Source: Bromus sterilis
Taxonomy: Eukaryota; Streptophyta; Magnoliopsida; Poales; Poaceae
Reading direction: 5' to 3'
DNA length: 64,000 bases
Assembly (NCBI GenBank): GCA_950022295.1
Contig: OX465601.1
Location: 111,805,501-111,869,500 of the forward strand
Shown here: one piece after another, positions 48,386 through 60,553 of the stretch
How the letters are laid out: the number at the start of each line of letters is the position of its first letter
How positions within the stretch are numbered: the first letter of the stretch is position 1
Made by a program: the position numbers and the translations under genes
The notes under the pieces: model-generated
Seen by the model: the letters and a program-made list of their open reading frames with translations, nothing else
Told to the model about the DNA's origin: nothing
Database searches by the model: none

Positions 48386-51337
48386 TTATTCTTCTTCTGT
48401 TGGTGTCTGAAACAGGGCTGCAACGTGTTCTTCATGAGTTGTTGTGCGTATTACATTTACATCAACATTGACGGGATCTCCCGCCATGTAATGCTTGAGT
48501 CTTTGCCCATTCACAACTTGAGGTTTGGTGCCTTCAAAATTGTTAATCTTGATTGCACCAGACCGGTAGACTTCTTCGATATGAAATGGCCCTTCCCACC
48601 TGGAAAGTAGTTTACCTGGAGAAAACCTGAAACGGGATCTAAACAATAAAACTTTATCACCAACATTAAATTCACGTTTCAGAATCCTCCTGTCATGCCA
48701 CTTCTTTACCTTTTCCTTGGACATTTTAGCGCTCACGTAAGCTTCACTTCTCCACTCATCTAGAGAAGTCAAGTTCATGAGACGCTTTTCACCAGCTAAC
48801 TTTGGGTCAGCATTAAGCTCTCTAACAGCCCAGAAAGCTTTGTGCTCTAACTCTAATGGCAAATGGCAAGCCTTGCCATAGACCATTTTATAGGGGGACA
48901 TGCCCATGGGGTTTTTGTAAGCAGTTCTATACGCCCACAAAGCATCTCCTAACTTACTTGACCAATCCTTCCTATTTCTGTTAACTGTCTTTTGCAAGAT
49001 CAACTTGATCTCTCTATTGGTGAGCTCAACTTGCTCACTAGTTTGAGGATGGTACGGTGAAGCAATTCTATGATTGACATCGTACTTGTCTAAAGCTTTT
49101 CTAAAAGCTCCATGCATGAAGTGTGATCCTCCATCAGTCATGAGATACCTAGCTACACCAAACCTAGGGAAAATTACATCTTTGAGCCTTTTCAAAGATG
49201 TTTTGTGATCGGCACTCTCAGTGGGGATTGCTTCAACCCACTTGGTTACATAATCAACAGCAACTAATATGTGAGTGTACTTGTGCGAAGAAGGAAAAGG
49301 ACCCATAAAATCAAAACCCCAGCAATCAAAAGGCTCAATCACTAGTGAGTAATTCATAGGCATCTCATTCCTTCTACTAATATTACCAACTCTCTGACAT
49401 TTATCACAGGCTAAAACATAATTTCTAGCATCTTTAAAGAGAGTAGGCCAATAAAAACCTGATTGGAGAACCTTATGTGTTGTTCTCTCACTGGCGTGAT
49501 GTCCTCCATAGGGACTATCGTGGCATTGCTTGAGAATGTCCTTCTGCTCGTGTTCCGGTATGCATCTTCTCACGATCCCGTCTGGACCTTCTTTGAAAAG
49601 ATGTGGGTCATCCCAAAAGTAATGCCTCAAACCATGGAAGAACTTCTTCCTTTGCTGAAATGTTAAACCTGGAGGCAAATACTTTGCAACGATAAAATTA
49701 GCATAACCTGCAAACCAAGGATCGGAAAGAGATTGTTCTTTAACAACGGCAAGTTGTTCGTCTGGAAAACTGTCGTTGACTGGGATGGGATCATGCGGTA
49801 TATCTTCCATCCTTGAAAGATTGTCCGCTACAGGGTTGTCTGCTCCTTTTCTATCAACAATCTGCAAATCAAATTCTTGAAGAAGGAGTACCCATCTGAT
49901 GAGTCTTGGTTTGGCATCCTTCTTCGTCATAAGATACTTAATGGCAGCATGGTCAGTATGAATAATAACTTTAGAATCGACAATATACTGCCTAAACTTA
50001 TCAGAAGAAAACACTACTGCTAAGAATTCCTTCTCAGTAGTAGCATAATTCTTTTGAGCACTATCAAGGGTTTTACTAGCATAATATATAACATTCAACT
50101 TTTTATCAACCCTTTGTCCTAAAACAGCTCCAACAGCAAAATCACTAGCATCACACATAATTTCAAAGGGCAAACTCCAGTCAGGCGGTTGTACTATAGG
50201 AGCGGTTATTAAAGCTTTCTTAAGAACTTCGAAAGCCTCCTTACAATCTTCATCAAATACAAAAGGAACATCCTTCTGGAGAAGATTAGTGAGGGGTCTC
50301 GAGGTCTTAGAAAAGTCTTTAATAAATCTTCTATAAAAACCAGCATGACCGAGAAAACTACGAATACCTTTAATGTCCCTTGGATAGGGCATCCTTTTGA
50401 TAGCTTTGATTTTCGCCTTGTCTACTTCAATCCCCCTCTCGGAAATCTTGTGGCCAAGCACGATCCCTTCGTTAACCATGAAGTGGAACTTTTCCCAGTT
50501 TAGAACTAAATTTGTATCCTCGCATCTCTGAAAAACCTTATTAAGATTGTGGAGACAGTGGTCAAAGGAAGTTCCATAGACGGAGAAATCGTCCATGAAG
50601 ACTTCCACAATCTCCTCACAGAAACCATGAAATATTGCAGACATACATCTCTGAAAAGTAGCAGGGGCATTGCATAAACCAAAAGGCATACGCCTATAAG
50701 CATAAGTACCGTAAGGACAAGTGAAAGTGGTCTTCTCTTGATCGGCAGTGTTAACATGAATTTGAGAGAAGCCTGAATACCCGTCAAGATAGCAAAAGTG
50801 GGTGTTTTTCGACAGCCTCTCAAGCATCTGATCAATAAAGGGCAGCGGGTAGTGGTCCTTCCTGGTTGCCTTGTTCGACTTCCTGTAATCAATACACATT
50901 CTATATCCAATAATAATTCTTTGAGGTATTAGTTCATTCTTATCATTAGGGACTACAGTTGTCCCTCCTTTCTTAGGAACACAATGAACTGGACTTACCC
51001 ACTTACTATCGGCTATAGGGTAGATAATACCTGCGGCTAGAAGCTTGAGGATTTCGGTCCTCACAACATCCATCATCTTTGGGTTCAACCGCCGTTGATG
51101 GTCAACAACAGGTTTAGCATCGGGCTCGAGGTTGATAGTATGTTGACAGATAGATGGACTAATTCCCTTAAGGTCATCAAGGGTATAGCCAATTGCACCA
51201 CGGTGTTTACGAAGTGTCTCCAATAATCGCTCTTCTTCATAACCTGAAAGGTTAGAGTTGATAATAACAGGATATACTTTCTTTTCATCTAAATAAGCAT
51301 ACTTGAGCGTATCGGGAAGAGGTTTGAGATCAAACAC
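48386..51337 (-). CDS. Element E pol: reverse transcriptase, RNase H, integrase (Athila lineage), intact
   Basis: The 983-codon frame is uninterrupted. The listed start (51337) is a GTG; the frame is open a little further upstream, and pol is presumably made as a fusion with gag. RT spans about 65-300 with FMDD at 247-250. RNase H has D396, E435, D462 and D505. The integrase zinc region has H606, H613, C644 and C647. The DDE core is D676, D735, E771 with 35 residues between the last two; Glu replaces the usual Gly in the neighbouring TSGQVE motif. All catalytic residues are present. The C-terminus ends in an acidic tail. Gag lies in the -1 frame relative to pol, so a +1 shift would be needed to fuse them. 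Confidence 0.95.
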   Translation of the reverse strand: MFDLKPLPDTLKYAYLDEKKVYPVIINSNLSGYEEERLLETLRKHRGAIGYTLDDLKGISPSICQHTINLEPDAKPVVDHQRRLNPKMMDVVRTEILKLLAAGIIYPIADSKWVSPVHCVPKKGGTTVVPNDKNELIPQRIIIGYRMCIDYRKSNKATRKDHYPLPFIDQMLERLSKNTHFCYLDGYSGFSQIHVNTADQEKTTFTCPYGTYAYRRMPFGLCNAPATFQRCMSAIFHGFCEEIVEVFMDDFSVYGTSFDHCLHNLNKVFQRCEDTNLVLNWEKFHFMVNEGIVLGHKISERGIEVDKAKIKAIKRMPYPRDIKGIRSFLGHAGFYRRFIKDFSKTSRPLTNLLQKDVPFVFDEDCKEAFEVLKKALITAPIVQPPDWSLPFEIMCDASDFAVGAVLGQRVDKKLNVIYYASKTLDSAQKNYATTEKEFLAVVFSSDKFRQYIVDSKVIIHTDHAAIKYLMTKKDAKPRLIRWVLLLQEFDLQIVDRKGADNPVADNLSRMEDIPHDPIPVNDSFPDEQLAVVKEQSLSDPWFAGYANFIVAKYLPPGLTFQQRKKFFHGLRHYFWDDPHLFKEGPDGIVRRCIPEHEQKDILKQCHDSPYGGHHASERTTHKVLQSGFYWPTLFKDARNYVLACDKCQRVGNISRRNEMPMNYSLVIEPFDCWGFDFMGPFPSSHKYTHILVAVDYVTKWVEAIPTESADHKTSLKRLKDVIFPRFGVARYLMTDGGSHFMHGAFRKALDKYDVNHRIASPYHPQTSEQVELTNREIKLILQKTVNRNRKDWSSKLGDALWAYRTAYKNPMGMSPYKMVYGKACHLPLELEHKAFWAVRELNADPKLAGEKRLMNLTSLDEWRSEAYVSAKMSKEKVKKWHDRRILKREFNVGDKVLLFRSRFRFSPGKLLSRWEGPFHIEEVYRSGAIKINNFEGTKPQVVNGQRLKHYMAGDPVNVDVNVIRTTTHEEHVAALFQTPTEEE

Positions 51338-53066
51338 CGGGTCTTCTTTTGGTTTGGATAAGAATTCCTAAAGGTTCAACCGGAAGGTTGTGCTTCAGGA
51401 TAGCAGGTTGCCTCAAGAAGATTTCATCAATTTCATTTCTTTCCTGCATATGAGTGTCATTCTCGTAGTCCTCCATGTATTGCTGCAAAGGATCATTAGG
51501 GGGAATAGCAATAGAAGCAATACTTTCAATAATTTTATCATCACTAGGTAATTCAGTATCACGAGGCTTCTTAGAGATCTTAGAAAAGTTAAATTCATAT
51601 GGCTCACCATTGAATTCAATAGAAACTTTACCTTTCTTGCAATCTATAATAGCTCCACAAGTTCTGAGAAAAGTTCTACCAAAAATAATAGGACAAAAAC
51701 TATCTTGTACTGAACCAAGTACAAGAAAGTTGGTAGGATACTTTACCTTTCCGCATAGGACTTCAACATCTCTCACAATCCAAATAGGAGAGATAGTAGC
51801 TTTGTTTGCAAGATGAATAGTAACATCAATCTCTTCGAGTTCACAGGGTGAAATCTCACTCATGATCTCTTTATAAAGCGAATAAGGAATCGCGCTAGCA
51901 CTTGATCCCAGATCGCATAGCCCGTAATAATTGTGATCTCCTATTTTAACAGATACAACTGGTGTACCTGAAATTGGGCTTTTATTCTTGGCTGTGACAA
52001 TGTTAGTTGAAACAGCACAAAAATTTATAATAGAATCTGAAACATCATTAGTAACTAAATCTTTAACCATAGCAACTTGAGGATCGACTCTGATCTGGTC
52101 CTCAGGTTCGCCTGTTCTTCTCTCACTTTTATTTATTATGCCTGTCACAAAAGAGTGCTCCCTTATCCTTGAAGGAAAAGGGGGCTGTTCATATATAACT
52201 GCAGGCAAAATAGGATCAGCAACGTGAATATCAATAGGCACTTCTTTGAAAGGCTTATGGTACTGATCCTGCTTCATCCTAGAAGAATCAACATGAGCGG
52301 CAAAGTTCTTACAAAAATCAATCATTAGATGGGAATCCAGACCAATCTTAGAGCAAAAGGTATTAAAATAATCAGTTTTCACATAGCTCTCAATATAATC
52401 ATGCTCATAATTTATAGCAGGTTCAATACCTTTATCAATTTCCCAATCTTCAGTATTCTTCTGGATCCTTTCGATAAGATCCCATCTTTCTTCAACGCTC
52501 TTTGTCTGAAATACCCCGCTAGAGGAGGCATCCAACATTTCCTTATCCTGACGAGAAAGCCTGACATAAAAATTTGTAAGTATAATATCTTCGGGGAGCT
52601 TATGGATAGGACATTTGAACATTAGGGATTTAAGTCTCCCCCAAGCTTGAGCGATGCTCTCTCCGTCGCGAGACCTAAAGTTATAGATGTAATTCCTGTC
52701 TCGATGAACTTCATGAAGAGGGTAAAACTTTGTATAAAAGAGAGACATAAGCTTTTCCAAATTAAGAGAATGTGAGTTATCGAGGAGCTTATACCAATCT
52801 GAAGCTTTGTTTGTAAGCGATATGGAGAATAATTTCTTCATAACGAACTCCAGTGACACACCTGCAAGCTTGAATAATGAACATAGTTGTGATAAATATA
52901 GCAAGTGTTCACATGGATGTTTCTCCCCTGCATAGCGATTAGCTAAGACATAATCGATAATACCAGATGGTATCTTATAAGGCAAAATTTCAGCAGGGTC
53001 AGGAGTAACTACCTTAGTTGTGGGGCGGCTCCCCAAGAACAACGATCCAAGAGTAGGGGTGTCCAT
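51330..53066 (-). CDS. Element E gag with aspartic-protease-like domain
   Basis: 578 codons from an ATG at 53066. Residues about 75-200 are the plant retrotransposon gag domain ([40 protein letters not shown]). I see no zinc knuckle. Around 384-395, [11 protein letters not shown] matches the protease-like segment of Athila elements, with D385 as the presumed catalytic Asp (D-L-G rather than D-S/T-G), followed by [13 protein letters not shown]. The frame stops at 51330, eight bases after the point where pol opens in the +1 frame. A one-base indel in an originally continuous frame is the simplest explanation; programmed frameshifting is the alternative. Confidence 0.9.
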   Translation of the reverse strand: MDTPTLGSLFLGSRPTTKVVTPDPAEILPYKIPSGIIDYVLANRYAGEKHPCEHLLYLSQLCSLFKLAGVSLEFVMKKLFSISLTNKASDWYKLLDNSHSLNLEKLMSLFYTKFYPLHEVHRDRNYIYNFRSRDGESIAQAWGRLKSLMFKCPIHKLPEDIILTNFYVRLSRQDKEMLDASSSGVFQTKSVEERWDLIERIQKNTEDWEIDKGIEPAINYEHDYIESYVKTDYFNTFCSKIGLDSHLMIDFCKNFAAHVDSSRMKQDQYHKPFKEVPIDIHVADPILPAVIYEQPPFPSRIREHSFVTGIINKSERRTGEPEDQIRVDPQVAMVKDLVTNDVSDSIINFCAVSTNIVTAKNKSPISGTPVVSVKIGDHNYYGLCDLGSSASAIPYSLYKEIMSEISPCELEEIDVTIHLANKATISPIWIVRDVEVLCGKVKYPTNFLVLGSVQDSFCPIIFGRTFLRTCGAIIDCKKGKVSIEFNGEPYEFNFSKISKKPRDTELPSDDKIIESIASIAIPPNDPLQQYMEDYENDTHMQERNEIDEIFLRQPAILKHNLPVEPLGILIQTKRRPGV

Positions 53067-53148
53067 AAGGACAAAAACAGCAACAGCAAAACTAAAAACA
53101 GAAATATAAAAACTTCCTTACCAGCTTCACTTACTAATAGCGCTACGC

Positions 53149-53166
53149 TCCCCGGCAACGGCGCCA
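53149..53166 (-). promoter_or_regulatory. Element E primer binding site (tRNA-Asp, perfect)
   Basis: The minus strand reads TGGCGCCGTTGCCGGGGA, a full 18-nt complement of the tRNA-Asp 3' end, 12 bp after the 5' LTR. Confidence 0.95.
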
Positions 53167-53178
53167 GAAAACGTTACT

Positions 53179-54695
53179 TGATGACCCACAACGTAAGGGA
53201 TCGATTGCAGCGTTTTCGATAAGTAAGAGTGTCGAACCCAACGAGGAGCAGAAGGTAATAGCAAGTGACTTTGGCAAGGAGATAACTGCAAGCAATGAAA
53301 GATAACTTTTTAGGGGTTTTCTTGGTATAAGCAACAGGAAAGTAAAAACGAGCAAAGTAAAAGGTACTGGAGAGTAACGAGTGGCCCAATCCTTTCTGAG
53401 CAAAGGAGAGGCCTAGCAACTAAACTTATAAAAGCTAAAGTGTTCTTGAGGACACACGGGAGAGGTAGTCATGTGCTTTCGCCATATTCCGTATCGGTAC
53501 TATGGGTTGTGTTGATAAGTGTTGAGTGGGTGGATCTATGCTAGTACACCCTCTAGACTAAGATACGTGTACTCTTATGATTAAACACCTTGCAAGCATC
53601 CGCAAATACAAGATAGTAATTAAGGCAAAAGCCTAACCATAGCAATACGATCGGTGATCCATTGTTCCCTTGTGCAAAAGCATGCAAGCTGGAGTTTAGG
53701 TTTCTGTCACTCCGGCAACCCACCGTAAGCATTCTTTGTACACAATGTAGCCCCCTAGGTCCTTGATAAGGCGAAGTATTGAGTGTTCGACTCACACAAC
53801 ACCACTAGGAAAATAACAACACAACTTAAATATCAACCAACACATATTACTTCAACATCATATGACTACTAACAACTAGACTTCTCCCATGTCCTCAAGA
53901 ACTAAAGTAACTACTCACAAGACATAAAGGAGATCATGATCAGTGGGGATAAATAGATGATAAAAAATCTGAACACAATAATATTTCTCCAACAAAACTC
54001 AATAGCATTCACCACTAAGTAGTAATCAACACTGATAGAGTAGAGAGGATAGATAGTACGGATTACAACATGATTTGCAATTGTGAGATGAGATTGGATG
54101 GATGTGGAGATGGTGCTGATGATGGGGATGATGTTGATGATGATCTCGATGATGCCCGTGACGATGGTGATGACGATGGCGACGATCTCCCCTTCCGGGA
54201 GGTGATCTCCCCGACGGAATCTGCCCACCAGAGATGGCTTTTCTTCTCTGTAGGTTTCCGCCACGGAGCGGCGGCGGAACTCCGGAAACTCTCTCTATTT
54301 AGGGTTTTTGGATCACGAGGAGTATATAGGCCAGAGGGGGGAGCCGGGAGTGGCCCCGGGGGTCCAGGCGCCCTCCCGGCGCGGCCAGGGGTGGGGCCGC
54401 GCCTGGTGGCCGCCTGGGCACCCTGTGGCCCCCCTCTGGTAGCTCATTTGCGTGTCTTCATGATACTTCTGGAAAATAGCCTCCGTCGATTTTCAGGTGA
54501 TTTGGAGGTATTCTTCTTCAGCAACTCAACGTCCACTTTTTACCGCTGAATCCTGCGTCTGCTGCTTCGGCACCGGAAAGTTGCAAACTGTGTAAAATAA
54601 GCCAAAACAACATAAGAATATCATCATATCATGAAATATATCAATGAATAAGAAAGAATTACTATATAAAATAGTGATGCATTTTGGACGTATCA
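53179..54695 (-). repeat. Element E 5' LTR (1517 bp)
   Basis: Same length as the 3' LTR at 22350-23866 and nearly identical. The TATA box (CCTATATACT on the minus strand) is at 54321-54330, with the GC-rich block upstream at about 54345-54430. It is followed at 54696-54700 by the AAGGC duplication. Confidence 0.95.
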
Positions 54696-54700
54696 AAGGC
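54696..54700. repeat. Target site duplication of element E, right copy (AAGGC)
   Basis: Matches 22345-22349. Confidence 0.95.
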
Positions 54701-55822
54701 CGATGACACGGACTAGATGATACCGTTCGCCAAAGGCATTTCGTATCATGGGAAATTCATCAATGATTTAGGACACAAGCGGACGGTAGGCAGTAATCCA
54801 CTAAAAAGGTCAGGCGGAGTACAGAGAGTCTGGTGTGAGTATCGGTACTCAACCATAATAAGAAAGAATGCCAAAGCATTGGAGATAGAAACATCGGAAT
54901 AATTCGATGCTTAAGTACCAGGAATTATGACTTCCATATCGATGTATCAGATTCTGATACATCGATCAAACATGAATAAGTTGAATAGAAGCTTGACGGT
55001 TAATCAATTAAGGTTTGATTTACCGAGAACCAGCTCATGTCTAGAATGACGTCTGAGCCAGAAGAATGGATTCATAGGGATCAACTGATGATTGCGTGCA
55101 CTAGCACACACGATGATTCAACGGATCAGAATGGCAATGCCAAGGGAGGTCATCAAAGACTACAAGACAAACGGGATTAATCATAGTGCAAGCAGGTAAG
55201 AAGAATCTCCAAAGTAGTAGGCTGCCAAGGATTTGCGCGAGATCGGATAGTATTTCAAAGTATTATGGGAATCACATGAACCACTGAGGATGAACGGATC
55301 CTCGATAAATGCGAGGAATTATCCGCAGTGTGAAAAGAAGCTGCAAGACAGTATGCACAAAGGATTTACCAATCAGCGGAGGTTATATCGAGGCATCTTG
55401 TAAACACAAGAGCATCTGGGATTGAATGGATGAACGAAGGTGTATGTGGTATTACATACGGACTTATCGGTGGCAAGGAATTGTAAAGCAGTGGGCATAA
55501 GGGTCTCGGGAATTTATCGGAGAGTATCTTTGGAATCTTCTCGTGTAGTAAGCAATCATCTGTAATGAGGGGCTCTCCGGGAGGAAGTAGTCATGAGAAC
55601 CTAATGTCAGAGTTAGCAAAATCTTTAACCCGAAAGAGAAGAGAGATCAGAGTCCGAGAGTAAAGGAACGAATAAAAAGGATCCTAATACCACCCAGTTT
55701 TGCGACGTGGGCCAATAAGCCACACGACACTGTTAGTAAAGTAGTTTTGTAAAGACTAGACTCGACTTCGACCAAGGAGTTGGAAGGGGGTTACCTACAG
55801 GTAGTCGGCTCTGATACCAACT
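54701..55822 (-). other. Element D 5' internal region and PBS
   Basis: No ORF above about 61 codons and no gag motif. The part next to the LTR (55600-55822) resembles the leader of F. The PBS TGGTATCAGAGC (minus strand) lies at 55808-55819. Confidence 0.8.
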
Positions 55823-56695
55823 TGTGACGCCCCCAAAATCAATCCGTGTACAGTAATCATACACGCAGGGTATACGGCTGAAATTAGGGTGCCACGGTGA
55901 GAATATCACAGCACAACACTAAACACAAAAGGATAAACCAATATGTTACAATACCAGGGATCGCGAGGATCCGAATACATAAGTCATACAAGCCATAATA
56001 TCTGAGAACAGACATAGTTAGTCAAGTTTTGCCTTAAGAAGGCTAGCACAAATGACATTAGAGATACAGATCGAAAAGGCAAGGCCTCCTGCCTAGGATC
56101 CTCTTAAACTACTCCTGGTCCTGGTCAGCGGGGGTCTCGATGTAGTAGTATCCGCCTCTGGGGTACTCCTGCTCCTGGGCTCCAACGTCGACTGCAGCGG
56201 CCGATCAGGCAAAACATAAAGGGGGAAATAAAGCAAAGGTGAGTATCTAGCATACCCGCGAGTCTTACGTCCGCTACTAAGCATTATGCATTGTATCAAA
56301 TGGAAAGGGGAGGCTGTATATAGTGGACTACAAGATAGAAATCAGAATAAGGGTAAGAAGCTAGGCCTATCGAAGACTAGCATCTTCTGACGTGTCTTGC
56401 AGCATGAGAAGAGAAACAGCCAACATTTCAATAACATGAATGTAATAACAATGCAACAGAAGTTGTTGCAGCATTGTATAATAGTAAGTTATAATAATTA
56501 ATAATAATAATAATAATGCCTGAGTTCCCTTCCACGACTCCCTGCGAGGAAGAAGACCCGGAACCATACAGTTTAATAGTAGTAGTTTGTAGTGGTAAGA
56601 TCCAGCTTCAGCATAAAGCGTCCTGTTACCGTCGACACGGCTATTCAAATAGATTAAACTCCCTGCAGGGGTGCACTACTGTTCAGCCTGCACGC
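55823..56695 (-). repeat. Element D 5' LTR, 873-bp part before insertion H
   Basis: Homolog of 16464 to about 17335 in the D 3' LTR. It breaks off at CACGC, where the 3' LTR continues TCGGATCTCC. The rest must lie beyond H, outside the window. Confidence 0.92.
56691..56695. repeat. Probable target duplication of element H, left copy (CACGC)
   Basis: The five bases before the H LTR. The right copy is outside the window. Confidence 0.5.
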
Positions 56696-58061
56696 TGATA
56701 CGTCTCAAACGTATCTACTTTTCCAAACACTTTTGCTATTGTTTTTCCCTCATTCTTGCATGATTTGGACGAAACTAACCCGGACTAACGCTGTTTTCAG
56801 CAGAGCTGTCTGTATGGTTTTATTGTGTGCAAGAAAATGGATTTTTAGGTAGAAAATTCCGGGAAAATTCACAGAAAATCCACGCACCAGAAGCTTCCAC
56901 CAGCCAGAAGTGGGGCCACAGGGGGGCCACAGGGGCCCCAGGCGCCTGGCTGGCGCGGCCCCACCCCTGGCCGCGCCGGGGGGGCGCCTGGGAGGCCTCC
57001 ACCTCCTCTCGTGCCCTACCTCGACTCCTATTTATTCTCGTGACGGGAAAACCCCAGAACAGAAGTCGCTTTTCCAGTTTCCATCGCGGAGCCGCCGCCA
57101 CCCTCTGTTCTTCTTCGGGAAGGCTAATCTGGAGGCTGATTTGGCCTCCGGAGAGGGGGGATCGTCGCCATCGTCATCACCATCACCAATCCATCCCTCC
57201 TCCATGACTTCTCTTCACATGTGTGAGTAATTCCCTGCTGTAGGCAAAGGGGATGGTAGGGATTGGATGAGTTAGATCATGTAATAGTTTATCACATTGT
57301 TGGGGGCATGTTGCCTATCATCTAGATTGGTGTTTATCTTCTTTGCTTCAACTTGTTGCTCTTAATGCTTGTCACTTTGGGCCCGAGTGCCATGTTTTCA
57401 GATCTGAACCCTATGTGTTTTCATGAATATATTTGTGTTCTTGATCCTATCTATGAGTTGTATGCACCTATTATGGTCAGGAACCGGCGATCCCAAAAGT
57501 GACAGCTTGGGACACCAAAGGGGTTGGTCCATAATTTGAGGATTCCATGTATCCATTGAGTTTATTGCTTTGTTCCGGTGCTCTTTGACAGGAGCACCTT
57601 AATCTCCATAAGTTCCCTTTGGCCCCGTTCGTAGCGGGATGGTAGGACAAAAGATGTTGTGCAAGTTCTTATTACAAGCACGCACAACTACCTATGGGAT
57701 ACATGCCTAATGTTTGATATTTGCCTAGATGATCATTGCTTTTCTGTGTGCCTTTCCCCGTGTTAGAATCTATTACATGTTCATTCTCATCCATGCAGCG
57801 CCCCACCATCCATCTCCCTAGCCTACAGTGTTTTCAATCTTTCTGGTCATTAGTTGTTACTTTTGCTGTCTCCACCATCACTATCATATTACCATTACCA
57901 CTTATCTTTTGTTGCAAGCAAGTATATTTCAGGTGCGATTGAATTGACAACTCACCTGTCAAAGCTTATAAATACTCTTTGGCTCCCCGTGTGTCGAATC
58001 AATAAATTGGGTTAACTTACCTGCGAAGACTATCTCGATCCCTTACGGTTATGGGTCATCA
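56696..58061 (+). repeat. Element H 5' LTR (1366 bp)
   Basis: Begins TGATACGTCTC and ends GGGTCATCA. It carries a 7-bp subterminal inverted repeat (GATACGT/ACGTATC) as in B, a GC-rich palindromic block at about 56925-56995, and a weaker TATA-like CTATTTATT at 57028-57036. Boundaries are set by the interrupted D LTR and the PBS; no second LTR is in view. Confidence 0.85.
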
Positions 58062-58073
58062 AGTACCGTTTTC

Positions 58074-58091
58074 TGGCGCCGTTGCCGGGGA
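58074..58091 (+). promoter_or_regulatory. Element H primer binding site (tRNA-Asp, perfect)
   Basis: TGGCGCCGTTGCCGGGGA, 12 bp after the LTR end. Confidence 0.95.
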
Positions 58092-58148
58092 GCATAGCAA
58101 TATTTACAAGTCTACTTGAAGTATCCTGCCTGCTGCACATCATCCTCT

Positions 58149-60553
58149 ATGGGTAAGAAAGGAGACCCCAAGGTTCCGATCTTACCATCTCGTACAAGAA
58201 AAGGTACTGTTCTGAACACTAGTGCTACACTTGATTCACCTTCTGTTATGAGTAAGTTTGCTTCACCACCACCACATGATGCTTCTACTGAGTCTGTCAC
58301 TATGTCCGATGCTTTTGATGATGCTTCCACTACTCTTGATGATACTACTTTTCTTGGCTACTATATTGAAACTCGGACTGCTAAGGCTGCAGCAGAATCC
58401 AAGACCGAGACCCCTGCTACCTATATTCCTACCTGCAAAACCTTTGGTTACCCGTGCTTAGATGAACTCAAGGAGAGAATCCTTGATGATGATTATGTTA
58501 CTCTTGATGATGATTTTTGCAGGGAACTCAGATAGTGTGTCGACTCTGACCCTGGTGATGTTAAGGAGTTGCTCAAAAAGCACTCCATGAAGAACAAAGT
58601 TATTCCTGATCCTAAATTTGCCACATCCCCTATATGCATCATTGATCCTGATTATGATTTCTCTGTTGATCTTTCACTTATATATACAGTCGAGGCTAAC
58701 CCCTTTTATGGCAGAGAAAATGATGATGCTATAGCACACTTGACCAAACTCGCTGAGCTAGGTAACCTATTCACTACTGATGAGAAGATATGAAACTTCT
58801 ATGTGGCCAAGCTTTTTCCTTTTTCTTTGAAGGAAGACGCTAAATCATGGTACGATGCACTACCCTATGGTTCCATTAAGAGTCCTCAGTACTTAGTCCA
58901 ATTCTTTGTTGATAAATATTTCCCAGCTCATATGCAACATGCTGCTTTGCAAAGAATCTATAACTTTAAACAATTGCATGATGAGCACCTCCCTAAATCT
59001 TGGGGGAGGTTTTGTGATTTACTTAAGGTTATGACGGGACATGGAGTCCCCAAGAATGAACTGCTTGATATATTTTACGCTGGTTTAATCGATGAATCCA
59101 GATCCTACCTGGATAATTGTGCTAGTTGTGTTTTCAGGGAAAGAACACCGGACGATGCAGAAGAATTAATGTGCAAAATTGCCAAGAACTATGAAGATTG
59201 GTCCGTTCCTGAACCACTTCTACCACCGAAAAAGAGGGGCATGCTAGTTCTGAGCCCCGAATATATGCAAGAAGCAAAGAGGTCTATAAAGGAGAAAGGT
59301 ATTAAAGCCGAAGACGTGAAGAATTACCGCCTATTGAGAAGTTGTGTGAGCCTACTACTCGCCCTCCCTTGGTAGAGGTACACTCTCTATTAGACTTTAC
59401 TGAAAGTGGCATCCCTAAAGGTAAGCCTCCCGACCAATGCTTAGATGAGCTTGATAATTTTATTATTAAGCAAGACCATTTTAATAGGAGGATACAAAGT
59501 CAGTTGCATGATAACTCTCTTGCTATCAAAAGTTTGTGTGGTGTTCTAGAAAGAACAGTTAATGATGTTAAATGTCTTGTTAATCATTTTCATATGGTCC
59601 AAACTCGGCTTGTACAAATTTCTAATGTGCAAAAAGATTTGCTTGCTAATAATGCCAAACAGGACATACAAGCTTCTGGCATCAAAACTAGGGGTGGAAC
59701 ACACACCCAGGACCCACTCTATCCTGAGGGGCATCCAAAGAGGATCAATCAAGATTCTCAAGTACAAGAAGAAGACGAGACTGTTAGCTCTCCGAAGAAA
59801 AAGAAGAAGAAGAAACACAAGGAGGCTGACAATCCCGTTGATCCTATCACAAGTGAAAAGCCAGCTGTTGATCCTAACAGCATATCTACCTCCGATGCTG
59901 AAACAGAAGACGGTGCCGAGCCTGAAGAAAAGAACACGGAGAAGGATGATTCTCCCGAGGTAAGAGAAGAAGAAACACCTGATAAACGCAAGAAGTACTC
60001 TAGAGAAGACTTCATCGCAAGAAGACATGGGAAGGAAAGAGAACCATGGATACAGAAACCCATGCCCTTTCCAGGTAAGTCCCTCAAATCTAAAGAAGAA
60101 GAGCACTATAATAAATTTTGTGAATGGATGAAACGTCTTTTTCTTCAAATCCCTTTGACTGATGCTATTAAGTTACCTCCCTATTCGAAATATATGAAAG
60201 ATATTGTCACAAATAAAAGAAAAGTTCCTAATGAGGCAATATCTACTATGCTTGCTAACTACTCTTTCAGTGGCAAGATTCCTGAGAAGCTTGGTGATCC
60301 AGGTATACCCACCATTCCTTGCTCCATAAAGAATAATTACGTCAGAACTGCTTTATGTGATCTTGGTGCAGGAGTGAGTGTTATGCCTTTCTCTCTTTAC
60401 AAGAGGCTTTGTTTAGAGAAACTAATCCCTACAGATATCTCTCTTCAGATGGCTGACAAATCAACAGCTGTGCACATTGGTATTTGTGAGGATGTTCCCA
60501 TTGAAGTTGCTAACTGTTTGATCCTTTCAGATTTTGTTGTGCTCGACATGCCC
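58149..60553 (+). pseudogene. Element H gag with protease-like domain, broken and truncated
   Basis: ATG at 58149 (MGKKGDPKVPILPSRTRKG). One frame continues through in-frame stops TAG 58533-58535 and TGA 58791-58793 to about 59320. The gag core is KLFPFSLKEDAKSWYDALP, VDKYFPAHMQ and DIFYAGLIDESRSYLDN. A probable one-base deletion near 59320 moves the reading to a second frame (to 60553). That part holds a Lys run (SPKKKKKKKHKEAD near 59795), acidic stretches, and the protease-like CDLGAGVSVMP near 60360 ending at FVVLDMP, where element I has inserted. The apparent stop at 60587 lies inside the I LTR. A nuclear targeting role for the Lys run is only a guess. Confidence 0.88.

Larger units (their letters stand above)
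22350..54695 (-). mobile_element. Element E: Athila-like Ty3/gypsy element, complete apart from insertions F and G
   Basis: Both LTRs are 1517 bp (22350-23866 and 53179-54695), the target duplication is AAGGC, and the PBS is a perfect 18-nt complement of the tRNA-Asp end. Minus-strand order: 5' LTR, PBS, gag-protease (53066-51330), pol (51337-48386), a GC-rich spacer, ORF3 (48041-47535), 3' untranslated region, PPT, 3' LTR. F (24502-38270) and G (38475-46759) inserted into the 3' untranslated part, sparing the genes. Without them the element is about 10.3 kb. It is the best-preserved Athila-like copy here and the same family as A. Confidence 0.93.
16464..56695 (-). mobile_element. Element D: chromovirus-like LARD without coding capacity, split by E and H
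   Basis: Pieces in window order: 3' LTR 16464-20730, internal 20731-22349, [element E], internal 54701-55822, 5' LTR 55823-56695, [element H]. The orientation is minus because the PBS lies next to the right LTR and the PPT next to the left one. The LTR ends, PPT, PBS and 5' leader match element F. The internal part totals only about 2.7 kb and shows no gag, RT or integrase. This fits a large retrotransposon derivative (LARD) mobilised by an F-like provider. Confidence 0.85.

Noticed and set aside
59546..60148. 200-codon ORF on the minus strand
   Set aside because: Exact shadow of the H gag frame; Phe/Leu/Ser-rich as expected for the complement of a Lys/Glu-rich gene.
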